A stretch of DNA of 64,000 nt, taken from Phycisphaeraceae bacterium. Lineage in GTDB: Bacteria > Planctomycetota > Phycisphaerae > Phycisphaerales > UBA1924. The stretch spans positions 2,824,928 through 2,888,927 of the forward strand of contig JAHBXH010000001.1 of NCBI GenBank assembly GCA_019636555.1, in the 5' to 3' direction. The notes beneath the pieces are model-generated. The model saw nothing but the letters and a program-made list of their open reading frames with translations, was not told the origin of the DNA and made no database searches. Numbering within the stretch: the stretch's first letter is position 1; each line of letters starts with the position of its first letter. A program made the position numbers and the translations under genes. Positions 18,655 through 27,124 of this stretch are shown here, in pieces.

Positions 18655-19104
18655 CTACACCTGCGGCGAAAACGTCGCTCCCTCGAGCGCATCGAAACTG
18701 ACAAACTGCCCCACCTCGAAACTTCCCGGTGATTGACGCTGGTCCGTCGGAGCCACCCAGATGGGCACTCCGGCATTTACCACAATCGCATCCGTTTCCA
18801 ATGCGATGACCGTGCCCTGGACGCGCCGCGGCCTTCCGAACACCGGCTCCACATAGCGCCCGCCGGTCTGAACAACATCGATGCGGCGTGCGCTCAGCCG
18901 AATCGTCCCGATGATCCGGTCGCCCTTTTCCTTCGTCACGGGCGCGGTCGGAATGAGGTGCAGCTGGTACGACGTGTCGGGGATCGAAATGACAATGTGC
19001 TCCGCCGCCGGTTCGCCCACCGAATGCGCGGCCGGGGCCGTTCCTTCGAACACGCCGCGGCAGAGTTTCGGATCAATCTTGGTCGTGGGCGCAGGGGTGA
19101 TCAT
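18655..19104 (-). CDS. Conserved hypothetical protein
   Basis: From the ATG at 19104 the protein has 149 residues (a GTG two codons upstream is equally possible). It has no signal peptide or membrane helix. The central part (HIVISIPDTSYQLHLIP, GDRIIGTIRLSARRIDVVQT, RRVQGTVIALETDAIVVNAG) looks like repeated small beta-barrel strands. It may be OB-fold-like, but I recognise no family. It lies 36 nt downstream of the TPR/peptidase-MA gene on the same strand and could be its operon partner. Confidence 0.6.
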   Translation of the reverse strand: MITPAPTTKIDPKLCRGVFEGTAPAAHSVGEPAAEHIVISIPDTSYQLHLIPTAPVTKEKGDRIIGTIRLSARRIDVVQTGGRYVEPVFGRPRRVQGTVIALETDAIVVNAGVPIWVAPTDQRQSPGSFEVGQFVSFDALEGATFSPQV

Positions 19105-19140
19105 GGCCACGAGAATAGGCGATTTGGACCGCCGGTGCGA

Positions 19141-21870
19141 TTACTCGCCCTTGTTCTTCAGTCCCTCGAGCGCCTTGAGTCGCTGCGCATGAATCGGCCG
19201 ATCCGGCTCCAGAATCTGGAGCGTTTCGAGCTGCCATTTCGCGGCATCAAAATCCCGCCTCTTGATCGCGACCGTCGCCGCGAATTCGCGGTTCGCCGCC
19301 TCGTACGGCGCGACGATGCACGCGCGGATCGCCTTCGCCCACGCCTTGTCCCAATCTCCCTGCGTTGCGTACAAGCGCGCGAGCTGCACGCTGAAACTGG
19401 CCGAGTTCTGTTCGCGCGCGTCCAGAAACTCCAGGTGCGGAATAGCTTTCGCCGGATCGTGCGCCGGCGATGCCTCATCAAGGAATAGCGCCGCCAGCAG
19501 CTTGTGAGGCGTCGGGTCGCCCGGACGTGCCGCGGCATACGCCTCGATGATCGGCACCATCTCCGCCGACGCTTTGTTGCGATTCGCCTTGACGCGCAAC
19601 CGCACCGCCATTTCGAGCAGATCCGGGTGATCCGGATATTGCTCGAGCCACTCATCGATCACTTCGATCGTCGGCGGGGCCTCTTCGTGACCGGCGCCGA
19701 GTTTGGCCCGCCACTCTTCAAGCAACGTAAGAAGTTCCGGCTGGCCCGGCTTCGGGCGCATGCCCCATGCGATCAATTGCTCGCCCGCCCACGTTTTGAA
19801 TTCATCAAGGAACTGCTCGCGCGACATCCCGAGCACGGACTGGAAAGCCTGCGGTTCGCGATCCCCCGCCGCATACCGATCCATGAGTTTCAGCGGCGCT
19901 TCCGGGCCGAACCGCGTCACGATGTACTCGTACATCCACGCGCCCTGCCCGTACGCCTGCGATCGATCGGTCGGCTTCTTCGGGCGCGTGAACGCGACAT
20001 TGATCTCATCGAGATCGAAAAGTGTTTTCGTTTCGCACGCGCGGGCGAGAATCTGGATGTAGTTCCAATCGCGCGGTGCATCTTCAAGGTAGACCGCCGA
20101 AGCCTCGGTAAACCAGTGAGGTAAGCGGTTGCTCGTGCGTGCGAGCGTCACGGTGTGCGTGAACTCGTGCTGAATGACGCGCGCCCAGTCGTACGCCCCA
20201 ACCGTGTTCTGATCACCAAGCCGCGGCGCCTCCATCGCGATCAACGGGCCCGTCGCCGCCGCCATCGTGTGCACCTGCGGCATGCCCGTGATCCGCACGC
20301 TGAACCAGTGGTGATCCGGCATCAACTCGATCACGGTCTTGAAATTCAGCGGATACCGGATACCCCCCGGCTTGTCCCCGGTGACGCGCGCGTAGATGCG
20401 CTCCAAAATCGGCGGCATCTCCCGCGCCAGCGCGAGATCCACTCCCGGCCGATAGCGGACAATAAAGTGATCGCTCTCGATCCGCGAAAAGCCGGCGACA
20501 TCGCGCACGAGCTTCAGGCTGTTCGCCGCTCGAACATTGAACGGGTCGAGCGCTTCTGCTTTCTCAAGTGCCGCAAGCGCCCGGTCATCGCGCGCCGCCT
20601 GCACTTCCAGCAAGCCCAGCTCGATCCAGGCATCGGCAAGCCGCGGCGCCCGTTTCGTCGCCTCCTCGAGATATCGCGCCGCATCGGCGTACTGACGCTG
20701 CTCGGCGAGCGCTTTGCCGACATACAGGTATCCGAGATACGTGTTGGGTGAGATCTTGTCGAGTTCGGCAAGCGCTCGATCCGCCCCCGGCAGGTCGAAT
20801 CCTGCCGCGATCGCCGCCGCCTCGAGCGCCCGGGCTTCCAATTGCGACGGGAACCGGGAAAGAGTCGGCTTCAACACTTCGAGCGCGCCCCTGGGATCGC
20901 GCTGCCTCACGCGCAGGCGCGATTCGAGCATGTCCGCATATGGCGCGACCGCTTCGCCCGCTTCGTGAGTGCCGACAGGCTCGGTTCCGGCCCGATCGAT
21001 CCGACCCGCGAGTTCTCGCAGCTTTTCGATGATCTTTTCGGCCTGCTGGAAATTGAATGAATCGACCGACATGCGCCCCAGCAGGTAATACGCCTCGGCG
21101 GAGGATGGATTCAGTTCGAGCGTCTGCTCGAGCGCCTCACCCGCCTCGGGCCGATTGTCCTTTTCTGAGAGCAGCACCGCTTCTTCGAGCGGCGCGATCC
21201 AACACAGGCGATCGAGCTGCTCGCGCGCCCGGGCCAGCATCGACATCATCGACTGAAAATCCTGCCCGACCGCCCCCACTTTCGACGGCCCTTCGATCTG
21301 CAACTTGAGGTGAAGCCCGCGGACGCCCTCAACAAGCTCCCACGCCGAGTTCTGCCGCTCCTTCACCACGCGCTGCTCGAGCTGCGCAAGTGTCTTGATC
21401 GCGCCGTCCTTGTCTCCTTGAGCTGCCTGCGCCTCGGCAGTCAGCCGCAGCGCGCGAAGCGTAACCGCCTTGCCCTCCAGCCCACCGAGCACCTTCAGCG
21501 CTTCCGCGGCATCACCCCGCAGCACCATCGCCTCCGCCCGATCCAGCACATCGGCGTTCTGATCGCTCAGCGCCGGATCGTCCCACGCGCCCCGCGTGAT
21601 CGCCGCTCTAGCGCGCCTCGCCGCATCCTGCAGGTCCTGCTCCGTCCAGATCCCGTGCCGCACGCGGATATCCGCGCGCTCCGAATCCGTGAGATACGGC
21701 GTATCGAGCATTCTCTGCACGACCGACGGCGGACCCGGTTTCTTTTCTTCCGCCTCGGGGACTGTCACGCCCGCCGACGCCAGCATCGCGCACGCCGACA
21801 AGACAACAACCCCCGCGCGCCGCGCCGCGGCCTGCCAAGTTCCCAACGCAATCGGCTTGGCGAATTCCAT
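19141..21870 (-). CDS. Large TPR protein with peptidase-MA-like (gluzincin) domain
   Basis: From the ATG at 21870 the protein has 909 residues, with a signal peptide (RAGVVVLSACAMLASAG). Many tetratricopeptide-like helices follow in residues 60-480 (EAYYLLGRMSVDSFNFQQAE; ADAWIELGLLEVQAARDDRA). Around residue 560-720 is a peptidase-MA domain with the zinc motif HEFTH (IQHEFTHTVTLARTSNRLPH) and a downstream WFTEASAVYLED that supplies the third ligand Glu. More TPR-like sequence ends the protein. Such exported proteins act in envelope protein turnover or assembly; the target is unknown. Upstream in-frame residues to 22098 overlap the next gene and are ignored. It follows the LolA-like gene by 4 nt, so they are one operon. 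Confidence 0.82.
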   Translation of the reverse strand: MEFAKPIALGTWQAAARRAGVVVLSACAMLASAGVTVPEAEEKKPGPPSVVQRMLDTPYLTDSERADIRVRHGIWTEQDLQDAARRARAAITRGAWDDPALSDQNADVLDRAEAMVLRGDAAEALKVLGGLEGKAVTLRALRLTAEAQAAQGDKDGAIKTLAQLEQRVVKERQNSAWELVEGVRGLHLKLQIEGPSKVGAVGQDFQSMMSMLARAREQLDRLCWIAPLEEAVLLSEKDNRPEAGEALEQTLELNPSSAEAYYLLGRMSVDSFNFQQAEKIIEKLRELAGRIDRAGTEPVGTHEAGEAVAPYADMLESRLRVRQRDPRGALEVLKPTLSRFPSQLEARALEAAAIAAGFDLPGADRALAELDKISPNTYLGYLYVGKALAEQRQYADAARYLEEATKRAPRLADAWIELGLLEVQAARDDRALAALEKAEALDPFNVRAANSLKLVRDVAGFSRIESDHFIVRYRPGVDLALAREMPPILERIYARVTGDKPGGIRYPLNFKTVIELMPDHHWFSVRITGMPQVHTMAAATGPLIAMEAPRLGDQNTVGAYDWARVIQHEFTHTVTLARTSNRLPHWFTEASAVYLEDAPRDWNYIQILARACETKTLFDLDEINVAFTRPKKPTDRSQAYGQGAWMYEYIVTRFGPEAPLKLMDRYAAGDREPQAFQSVLGMSREQFLDEFKTWAGEQLIAWGMRPKPGQPELLTLLEEWRAKLGAGHEEAPPTIEVIDEWLEQYPDHPDLLEMAVRLRVKANRNKASAEMVPIIEAYAAARPGDPTPHKLLAALFLDEASPAHDPAKAIPHLEFLDAREQNSASFSVQLARLYATQGDWDKAWAKAIRACIVAPYEAANREFAATVAIKRRDFDAAKWQLETLQILEPDRPIHAQRLKALEGLKNKGE

Positions 21871-21874
21871 AGTC

Positions 21875-22984
21875 TTACTTCGGCTCGGAGTTCTGGGGTG
21901 GTCTTGAAGAACCCGGGACAACACTGTTTTCCGGACGTTGAGGACGCTCGGTTGCGTCGGTCGCGCGGGCCGCACCCGCCGGCGCGACGGCCGGGCTGTC
22001 TCCCTCGATGCCTCCACGGAACGGCTGAACGACCACATCCCACCCCGTCGGCGGAGTCGTCGTGTCAAACTTCGATGCTTCAATCTGAACCTGATCATTC
22101 GTCTTCACGCGAATCAGTTGCACGACCGAAATGTCGCCCGCGCGATTCTCCGTCTTCGCGATCCGCGGCAGAAGCCTCCCCTCCTTCCCGTTCGGCAGCG
22201 GCTGTCGGCGATACCACAGACGAATCTCTTTGAAGTCATCCGTGTCCGCGCGCTCCGCCCGCGGCTTCAGCATGAGTTGCACGCACCCTTCCGCCATCTG
22301 CGTCAACTCCCTCATCCGCACCGCCGGCATCTCATCGAACCCATCTTCCGGCGGCAGCAGCGTCGCGTCGTAGCGCGCCAGGATGTCGTCTTTCTTCTGA
22401 CCGATCGGAATCGGCAGCGGTCCCTCGCCGATCTTCAGCGGATCAAAGCTCTCGCCCGGCGGGACAACCTGCCGCTTGACCATGCGCTTCTCACCCGGGA
22501 ATCGCTCCACCAGCCACTCGCCGTCAAAGTTGTAAATCTGCGTCTGATTCTCTTCGCGATCACCGAAACTCAGCTTGTCGAACTGAATCGCAAAGCGGCG
22601 TTTGCGCGGCGAACCCTTGCCCGCCTGCGATGTCGCCGTCACATCCTGAAACCAGAGCGTGCCGGTCCGAACCTGCGTGTCGCCCGCGATCGCAAAGTCG
22701 CGCGTGTACCGGATGTCCGCCTGCAAGGCGCGCAAGTCCGCATCGGCGGTTTCGAGTTCCGCGAGCAACTGGTCCGCTGTGGAGAACCCCGCGATCGGCT
22801 CATCGGGAAGAATCTTGATCGTCCCCCCGGGCACGGGCTCGGATCGGATTTCCGAAGGCTGCGTAGCCGGAGTTTCCGCGGTTTGGGCGCGCCCGCTGAC
22901 CGCCACCAGTCCGGCAGCGACAACCGCCGTTCCAAAACGAATGCGGGCGTGCGAGCGGATGAAAGCGTTGTGAAGCCGACTCAA
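21875..22984 (-). CDS. Exported LolA-like lipoprotein-carrier fold protein
   Basis: No ATG fits. A TTG at 22984, preceded by AAAGAGGGA 7 nt upstream, starts a signal peptide (FGTAVVAAGLVAVSGRAQT) and gives 369 residues. The core (TADQLLAELETADADLRALQ; YNFDGEWLVERFPGEKRMV) resembles LolA/outer-membrane lipoprotein sorting protein domains: an amphipathic beta-sheet with a helical lid that carries lipids or lipoproteins through the periplasm. A low-complexity Pro/Ala tail ends it. It is translationally close (4 nt) to the TPR/peptidase-MA gene. Family assignment is moderate; cargo unknown. The long ORF upstream of 22984 is antisense to the next gene. Confidence 0.7.
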   Translation of the reverse strand: MSRLHNAFIRSHARIRFGTAVVAAGLVAVSGRAQTAETPATQPSEIRSEPVPGGTIKILPDEPIAGFSTADQLLAELETADADLRALQADIRYTRDFAIAGDTQVRTGTLWFQDVTATSQAGKGSPRKRRFAIQFDKLSFGDREENQTQIYNFDGEWLVERFPGEKRMVKRQVVPPGESFDPLKIGEGPLPIPIGQKKDDILARYDATLLPPEDGFDEMPAVRMRELTQMAEGCVQLMLKPRAERADTDDFKEIRLWYRRQPLPNGKEGRLLPRIAKTENRAGDISVVQLIRVKTNDQVQIEASKFDTTTPPTGWDVVVQPFRGGIEGDSPAVAPAGAARATDATERPQRPENSVVPGSSRPPQNSEPK

Positions 22985-23150
22985 TTTCTGGTCCCTCTTT
23001 CCTATACGTCCCGGAAGACGTGCTTTGTTCACCTTTCGCCGCGGCCCGGAGAAGGGTACAGATGCGCCGGTAGCTTGGCGACAAAGAAGATCGGCATCCA
23101 ATCGCGAAAATGTGTTGTCAAGGCCCCCGTGCGGTGCGAATGTATTGGCG

Positions 23151-24080
23151 GTGAGAAACTTTCCAAAATTCCGCTCGTTCAGGACCGGTACGGCACGCCG
23201 CCGGGCGCTGGTGGTTGCGATGACGGCTCTGGCGCTGCCGGTCTCTCCGCTGCCGGGCGCGGAACCCGAAACACCCGCCGATCCGCCCAAGCGGGAAGCA
23301 CCCGCCGGGAGCGGCCTTGCCCGCAGACCGAATCCCAAGCTCGCGGAGCGCACCAAGTCCGGCTTGGCGCTCAAGCCCTTCTTGAATCATCGAAAACTTG
23401 GCGCGGTCTATCACACAGTTGCCGCTCCTTCTTTTTCGATCACCGCCCCGCTCAGCGGCTTGCAGTCTTCGCCGCAAAACCTTGCCGGATATGTCGTCGC
23501 CCGTGTTCCAATGGAAGCCGCATCGAACGGCGCGCTCGGGCCCGTCCTCACCGCCGGTCAGTGGCAGGTGCCGTGGACTTCCATCCTCGACGCCGCGACG
23601 CTGGCCCGCTGGAGCACGGCGCAGGGCGGCCCGCTGAAACTCGACGAGTTTCCCACCGTCGCGCTCACCATCCGCAACGCCGTCGACACCAAGCTCCTCT
23701 CAAAGGATGAGTCCTCCTCGGCGTACATGTGCACCATCGTCGCCGACATCAGCATCAACGGGATCACCACGGAAAGGGTGATTCAGCGAACGATGGTATC
23801 GTTTCTCCGCGCACCCGCCGCCGATCTTTCGATCAAGGGCGAGCAATTGACCCTCCGCGCGCAGTGGGTCGTGCGCCTCGCCGATTTCTTCTCATCGCTT
23901 CCCGGCGAAACCTCCGTGCCCATGGTGGACGTCACCGCCGATCTTCTGATGTCCACGGTTTCGCCCGATGGCCAAAAGAATTCCGAGGACACTTCGCCTC
24001 AAGAGTCTTCGCCGACATCCGGCGAATCCGACACGCCGCCGTCCGAGCCCGCCGATTCGCCGCGCAGCGAGCCGAAGTAA
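23151..24080 (+). CDS. Exported protein of unknown function
   Basis: The start is probably the GTG at 23151, giving a basic N-terminus and a signal-like segment (RRRALVVAMTALALPVSPLPGA); an ATG at 23220 is an alternative. The 309-residue protein has a beta-rich body (KLGAVYHTVAAPSFSITAPL, DEFPTVALTIRNAVDTKLL) with no domain I recognise, and a low-complexity Ser/Glu/Pro tail. It is divergent from the LolA-like gene across about 165 bp, so both are likely driven from that gap. Its last 82 nt overlap the convergent ruvX gene. Confidence 0.55.
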   Translation: MRNFPKFRSFRTGTARRRALVVAMTALALPVSPLPGAEPETPADPPKREAPAGSGLARRPNPKLAERTKSGLALKPFLNHRKLGAVYHTVAAPSFSITAPLSGLQSSPQNLAGYVVARVPMEAASNGALGPVLTAGQWQVPWTSILDAATLARWSTAQGGPLKLDEFPTVALTIRNAVDTKLLSKDESSSAYMCTIVADISINGITTERVIQRTMVSFLRAPAADLSIKGEQLTLRAQWVVRLADFFSSLPGETSVPMVDVTADLLMSTVSPDGQKNSEDTSPQESSPTSGESDTPPSEPADSPRSEPK

Positions 24081-24490
24081 TCACGCAAAATCGCCGCCGC
24101 GGCAAGCGCATCCCGCTTCTCTTTTTTCTGCCCGCGCGTCATCCCCGTCCGCGCCATCGACCAGTCCGCTTCCACCGACGTCAGCCGCTCGTCGTGATAC
24201 ACGACCGCTCGCGATGTCCTCGCCGCGAGCAATTCGCCGAACGTTCGCGCCTTCTTCGCCTGCGCCCCTTCGCTGCCGTCCATGTTCAGGGGCAGCCCCA
24301 TCACCAGTGTCCCCGCCGAATCCCCGAGATGATTCTCGATCGCCCGCGCGAGCCGCTCAAGCAGCATCTTCCCCGCATCGGCGTCGATCGCGCACTCGAT
24401 CACCTCGAGCGCCGACACGAGCCCCGTCTCGCGATCTCCCATCGCAAGCCCGGTCCGTTTTTCCCCAAGATCAATCGCCAAATACCGCAT
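23999..24490 (-). CDS. ruvX: YqgF/RuvX family putative pre-16S rRNA nuclease
   Basis: The 163-residue protein begins MRYLAIDLGEKRTGLAMGD, the RNase H-fold metal site of the YqgF family, and contains LVMGLPLNMDG and YHDERLTSVEADWSM, the other two signature blocks. YqgF-type enzymes process the 5' end of 16S rRNA and resemble Holliday junction resolvases. The C-terminal 30 residues are Gly/Ser/Asp-rich and overlap the end of the convergent exported-protein gene by 82 nt. Confidence 0.9.
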   Translation of the reverse strand: MRYLAIDLGEKRTGLAMGDRETGLVSALEVIECAIDADAGKMLLERLARAIENHLGDSAGTLVMGLPLNMDGSEGAQAKKARTFGELLAARTSRAVVYHDERLTSVEADWSMARTGMTRGQKKEKRDALAAAAILRDYFGSLRGESAGSDGGVSDSPDVGEDS

Positions 24491-24562
24491 CCTCTTCCCA
24501 TTCTGAGCTCGGCGCTTGGCGAATTGCGGATGTATCGATGAATACGAGTGCCCAGTACTTCG

Positions 24563-24601
24563 TGCCGAATGCCCGTTGCCAAATGCCGAATGCCGAATGC
24601 C
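24563..24601 (+). repeat. Heptamer tandem repeat (TGCCGAA type)
   Basis: Five consecutive 7-nt units (TGCCGAA, TGCCCGT, TGCCAAA, TGCCGAA, TGCCGAA) plus a partial sixth lie between ruvX and manC. Same period and intergenic placement as the GGCACTA array at 11271. Confidence 0.75.
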
Positions 24602-24607
24602 TCCCCC

Positions 24608-25807
24608 CTACTTCAACCTCTCCTCCACACTCGCATGCAGGTTCTTCAACTCTTCCGCCTTCGCCCGCGGCATGATCAGCGTCGCATCCTCGGTGTGTAC
24701 CACGATCAAATCGTCCACACCCAAGAGCGCCACCGTGTGATTCTTCCCTCCGTTCACAATCAGGTTGTTCTTCCCTTGGTGAATCAACGAAGCGCCCGAT
24801 CCGTTCGCCGTGCGATTGCCGCTCGCATCCGCGCTCAGCGTCTCGCCATAGCTCGGCCATGAACCGACATCGAGCCAGTTCACATCCATCTGCACCGTGC
24901 AAACCGAGAATTCCTTATCCTTGCTCGCGGGCTCCATGATCGCGAAATCGACGCTGATCTTCGGCAGATTCGGATAGACGCGCGCGATCGTTTCCTGCTG
25001 CGTCCCGGTCCCCCACGCCTTCTGGATCTCCATCATTCCCGCGTGGCTCTCCGGCTTGAACTTCTTGAGCGCCTCAAGAAAAGTCGAAGCCTTCCACACG
25101 AACATCCCGCTGTTCCAGTTGAACGAACCAGATTGCAGGTACGCCTGCGCGCGAGGCAAGTCCGGCTTCTCCACAAACCGCGCGACGTGGAATGCCAGCG
25201 ACTTTCCATCCTTTTCAGCTCCCGCCACTCCGCGGATCGGCGTGCCGCGCTCGACGTATCCGTACCCCGTCGCCGCAAACGTCGGCTTAATCGAGAACGT
25301 CACCAACCGCTTCGGGTCCGCTTCAACGAGTTTGTATCCAAGGTCCATCCGCTCGCGGAACACATCCTGCGGCTCGATGATGTGGTCCGCGGTCAGAACC
25401 GAGAACACCGCGTCCTTGTCCAGTTTCTCGAACACCGCCGCCGCGAACCCGACCGCGTTCACCGTATCGCGCCCCACCGGCTCGCCCATGATCCGCTCGT
25501 CCGTGAACGACGGCAGATCGCGCCGGATCACCGAGCGAAATCCCTCGCTCGTGCAGATAAATCTCTTCTCGCTCGGCACCACGCCCTCGAGCCGTTCCGC
25601 GGCAATCCCGAGCAGCGACTTCATTTCAGGAGCCCCCTCCCTCTGGGAGGGGGTTTGGGGGTGGGCGCTCTTCTCGTTCGCCGCCTTCGATTCGGGGCCA
25701 CTCTTCTTCGACTGAATGAACTTGATGAGCTGCTTGGGCATCTCCTTGCGGCTCATGGGCCACAACCGAGTTCCCGCTCCTCCCGCCATGATCATCGCGT
25801 ATCGCAT
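24608..25807 (-). CDS. manC: Mannose-1-phosphate guanylyltransferase with in-frame repeat insertion
   Basis: The 399-residue protein has the nucleotidyltransferase signature MIMAGGAGTRLWPMSRKEMP with the catalytic Lys/Gln of PKQ, then GRDTVNAVGFAA, VLTADHIIEP, GYGYVERG, FVEKPD, NWNSGMFVWKA and FDFAIME-type segments. It makes GDP-mannose for glycan synthesis. Length is near the family norm (about 350-360) except for an insertion at residues 32-62, between PKQLIKFI and KSLLGIAAERL. The inserted part (SAHPQTPSQREGAP) is encoded by a dispersed palindromic repeat (25631-25670). The insertion follows the active-site loop directly and presumably forms a surface loop. No PMI domain is fused. Confidence 0.92.
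   Translation of the reverse strand: MRYAMIMAGGAGTRLWPMSRKEMPKQLIKFIQSKKSGPESKAANEKSAHPQTPSQREGAPEMKSLLGIAAERLEGVVPSEKRFICTSEGFRSVIRRDLPSFTDERIMGEPVGRDTVNAVGFAAAVFEKLDKDAVFSVLTADHIIEPQDVFRERMDLGYKLVEADPKRLVTFSIKPTFAATGYGYVERGTPIRGVAGAEKDGKSLAFHVARFVEKPDLPRAQAYLQSGSFNWNSGMFVWKASTFLEALKKFKPESHAGMMEIQKAWGTGTQQETIARVYPNLPKISVDFAIMEPASKDKEFSVCTVQMDVNWLDVGSWPSYGETLSADASGNRTANGSGASLIHQGKNNLIVNGGKNHTVALLGVDDLIVVHTEDATLIMPRAKAEELKNLHASVEERLK
25631..25670 (-). repeat. Dispersed GC-rich palindromic element, copy A (inside manC)
   Basis: CCCCCTCCC (25633-25641) and GGGAGGGGG (25645-25653) are a perfect 9-bp inverted repeat with a 3-nt loop, followed by TTTGGGGGTGGGCGC. The flank plus stem match copies B (28458-28490) and C (38785-38820, opposite orientation). 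Read in the manC direction it encodes HPQTPSQREGAP. Confidence 0.85.
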
Positions 25808-25933
25808 GGGAGGGGAAGATACGGGAGCGGACAGGAAATTGCCATGCTGAACCGCCCTCTTTCAAACCCGATTCCCAGGTTCCCCGCTCCGCAAAGCTCC
25901 ACCACGGTCCACCGTTTCGCATAGACTCCGATC

Positions 25934-27124
25934 GTGACATTGACGACCGCCGAAATCGCGCAACTTCTCGCGGACCTCGAATCTTTTCGGGTCGAACGTA
26001 CTCAGTCACTCGATGATTCCTCCAAATTTTGTAAGGCGATTTGCGCTTTTGCCAACGACATGCCTGCAAGCGGGTTGCCGGGCTACCTCTTCGTCGGTGT
26101 CGATCGCCACGGCCGGCCGACAGGAGACAAAATTGATGAAAGGCTGCTTGAAAGGCTCGCCGGCTACCGAGACAACGGCAACATTCTGCCGTTACCGTCA
26201 ATGCACGTCTTCACGGCCACTCACAACGGAGTCGAAATCGCGGTTGTAGAAGTTCTCCCGTCCGACATGCCGCCGGTTCGGTATAACCAAACAGTGTGGA
26301 TCCGTACGGGCCCTTCCGTCGATCGTGCGACTGCGGAGCAGGAACGCCGTCTTTCCGAACGTCGCGTGGACCGCGCAAAGACATGGGATTTGCAAGCTTG
26401 CCGAGAAGCCTCGCTCGACGATCTCGCGCTAGAGCTGTTTACCCTCAACTACCTGCCGCGAAGCGTGTCCAAGGAAGTGCTGGACGAGAACGGTCGCGAT
26501 ATTTCGCAACAACTCGCCTCATTGCGGTTTTACAGTTTGCAGTTCAATGCTCCCACAAACGGATCGATCCTGACCTTCGGCAAGTCGCCGCTTACATTCT
26601 TTCCCGCCGCATATACCCAGTATGTTCGCTACGACGGGGCTGATCAGGCCTCGCCCGTTCTAACCGAAAAACGCTTTTCCGGCGATCTCGTCGTCGTCCT
26701 TCGCGATCTCGACCGCCTAGCCAAAGACGTCGCGAACGCGCGGCCGGCGCGCCAGCCCGACTTGAGCGAGCAAACGATCTACGACTACCCCGACGTTGCG
26801 CTTCACGAACTATTCGTCAATGCGATTATCCATCGCAACTATGAGGGCTCAACCACGCCAGTATCCATCAACCATTTCACAGACAGAATCGAAATTCAAA
26901 ATCCGGGTTCTCTCTTCGGAGATCTCACTAAGTCGCAATTCCCAAATGGAACTTCCTACCGGAATCCCCTCCTCGCCGAAGCCGCAAAAACCCTCGGCTT
27001 CGCCAACAGGTTCGGACGCGGAATCGCCCTCGCCAACGACCGTCTGGCCGCGAACGGCAGCCCCGCTCTCGATTATGTGGTCGGTGAGAATCACATCGCA
27101 ATGATCGTCCGGAAAAAACCATGA
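25934..27124 (+). CDS. AlbA_2 (Schlafen-like) domain protein with C-terminal HATPase-type domain
   Basis: The GTG start at 25934 gives 396 residues. Residues 10-150 match the AlbA_2/divergent-AAA N-terminal domain (FCKAICAFANDMPAS, GYLFVGVDRHGRPTG, VRYNQTVWIRTGPSV). The C-terminal half matches the ATP-binding/GHKL-like domain usually paired with it (DVALHELFVNAIIHRNYEGS, RIEIQNPGSLFG, AKTLGFANRFGRGIALANDR). Such proteins are annotated as putative transcriptional regulators or nucleic-acid-binding ATPases and are common in accessory islands. Its stop overlaps the ATG of the ParA-like gene (ATGA), so the two form a coupled operon. Codon third positions look less GC-biased than in neighbours, by eye. 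Function unknown. Confidence 0.82.
   Translation: MTLTTAEIAQLLADLESFRVERTQSLDDSSKFCKAICAFANDMPASGLPGYLFVGVDRHGRPTGDKIDERLLERLAGYRDNGNILPLPSMHVFTATHNGVEIAVVEVLPSDMPPVRYNQTVWIRTGPSVDRATAEQERRLSERRVDRAKTWDLQACREASLDDLALELFTLNYLPRSVSKEVLDENGRDISQQLASLRFYSLQFNAPTNGSILTFGKSPLTFFPAAYTQYVRYDGADQASPVLTEKRFSGDLVVVLRDLDRLAKDVANARPARQPDLSEQTIYDYPDVALHELFVNAIIHRNYEGSTTPVSINHFTDRIEIQNPGSLFGDLTKSQFPNGTSYRNPLLAEAAKTLGFANRFGRGIALANDRLAANGSPALDYVVGENHIAMIVRKKP

Noticed and set aside
19141..22098. The long N-terminal extension of the TPR/peptidase-MA protein up to 22098
   Set aside because: It overlaps the LolA-like gene in another frame and has no signal sequence or homology. The ATG at 21870 begins a proper signal peptide.
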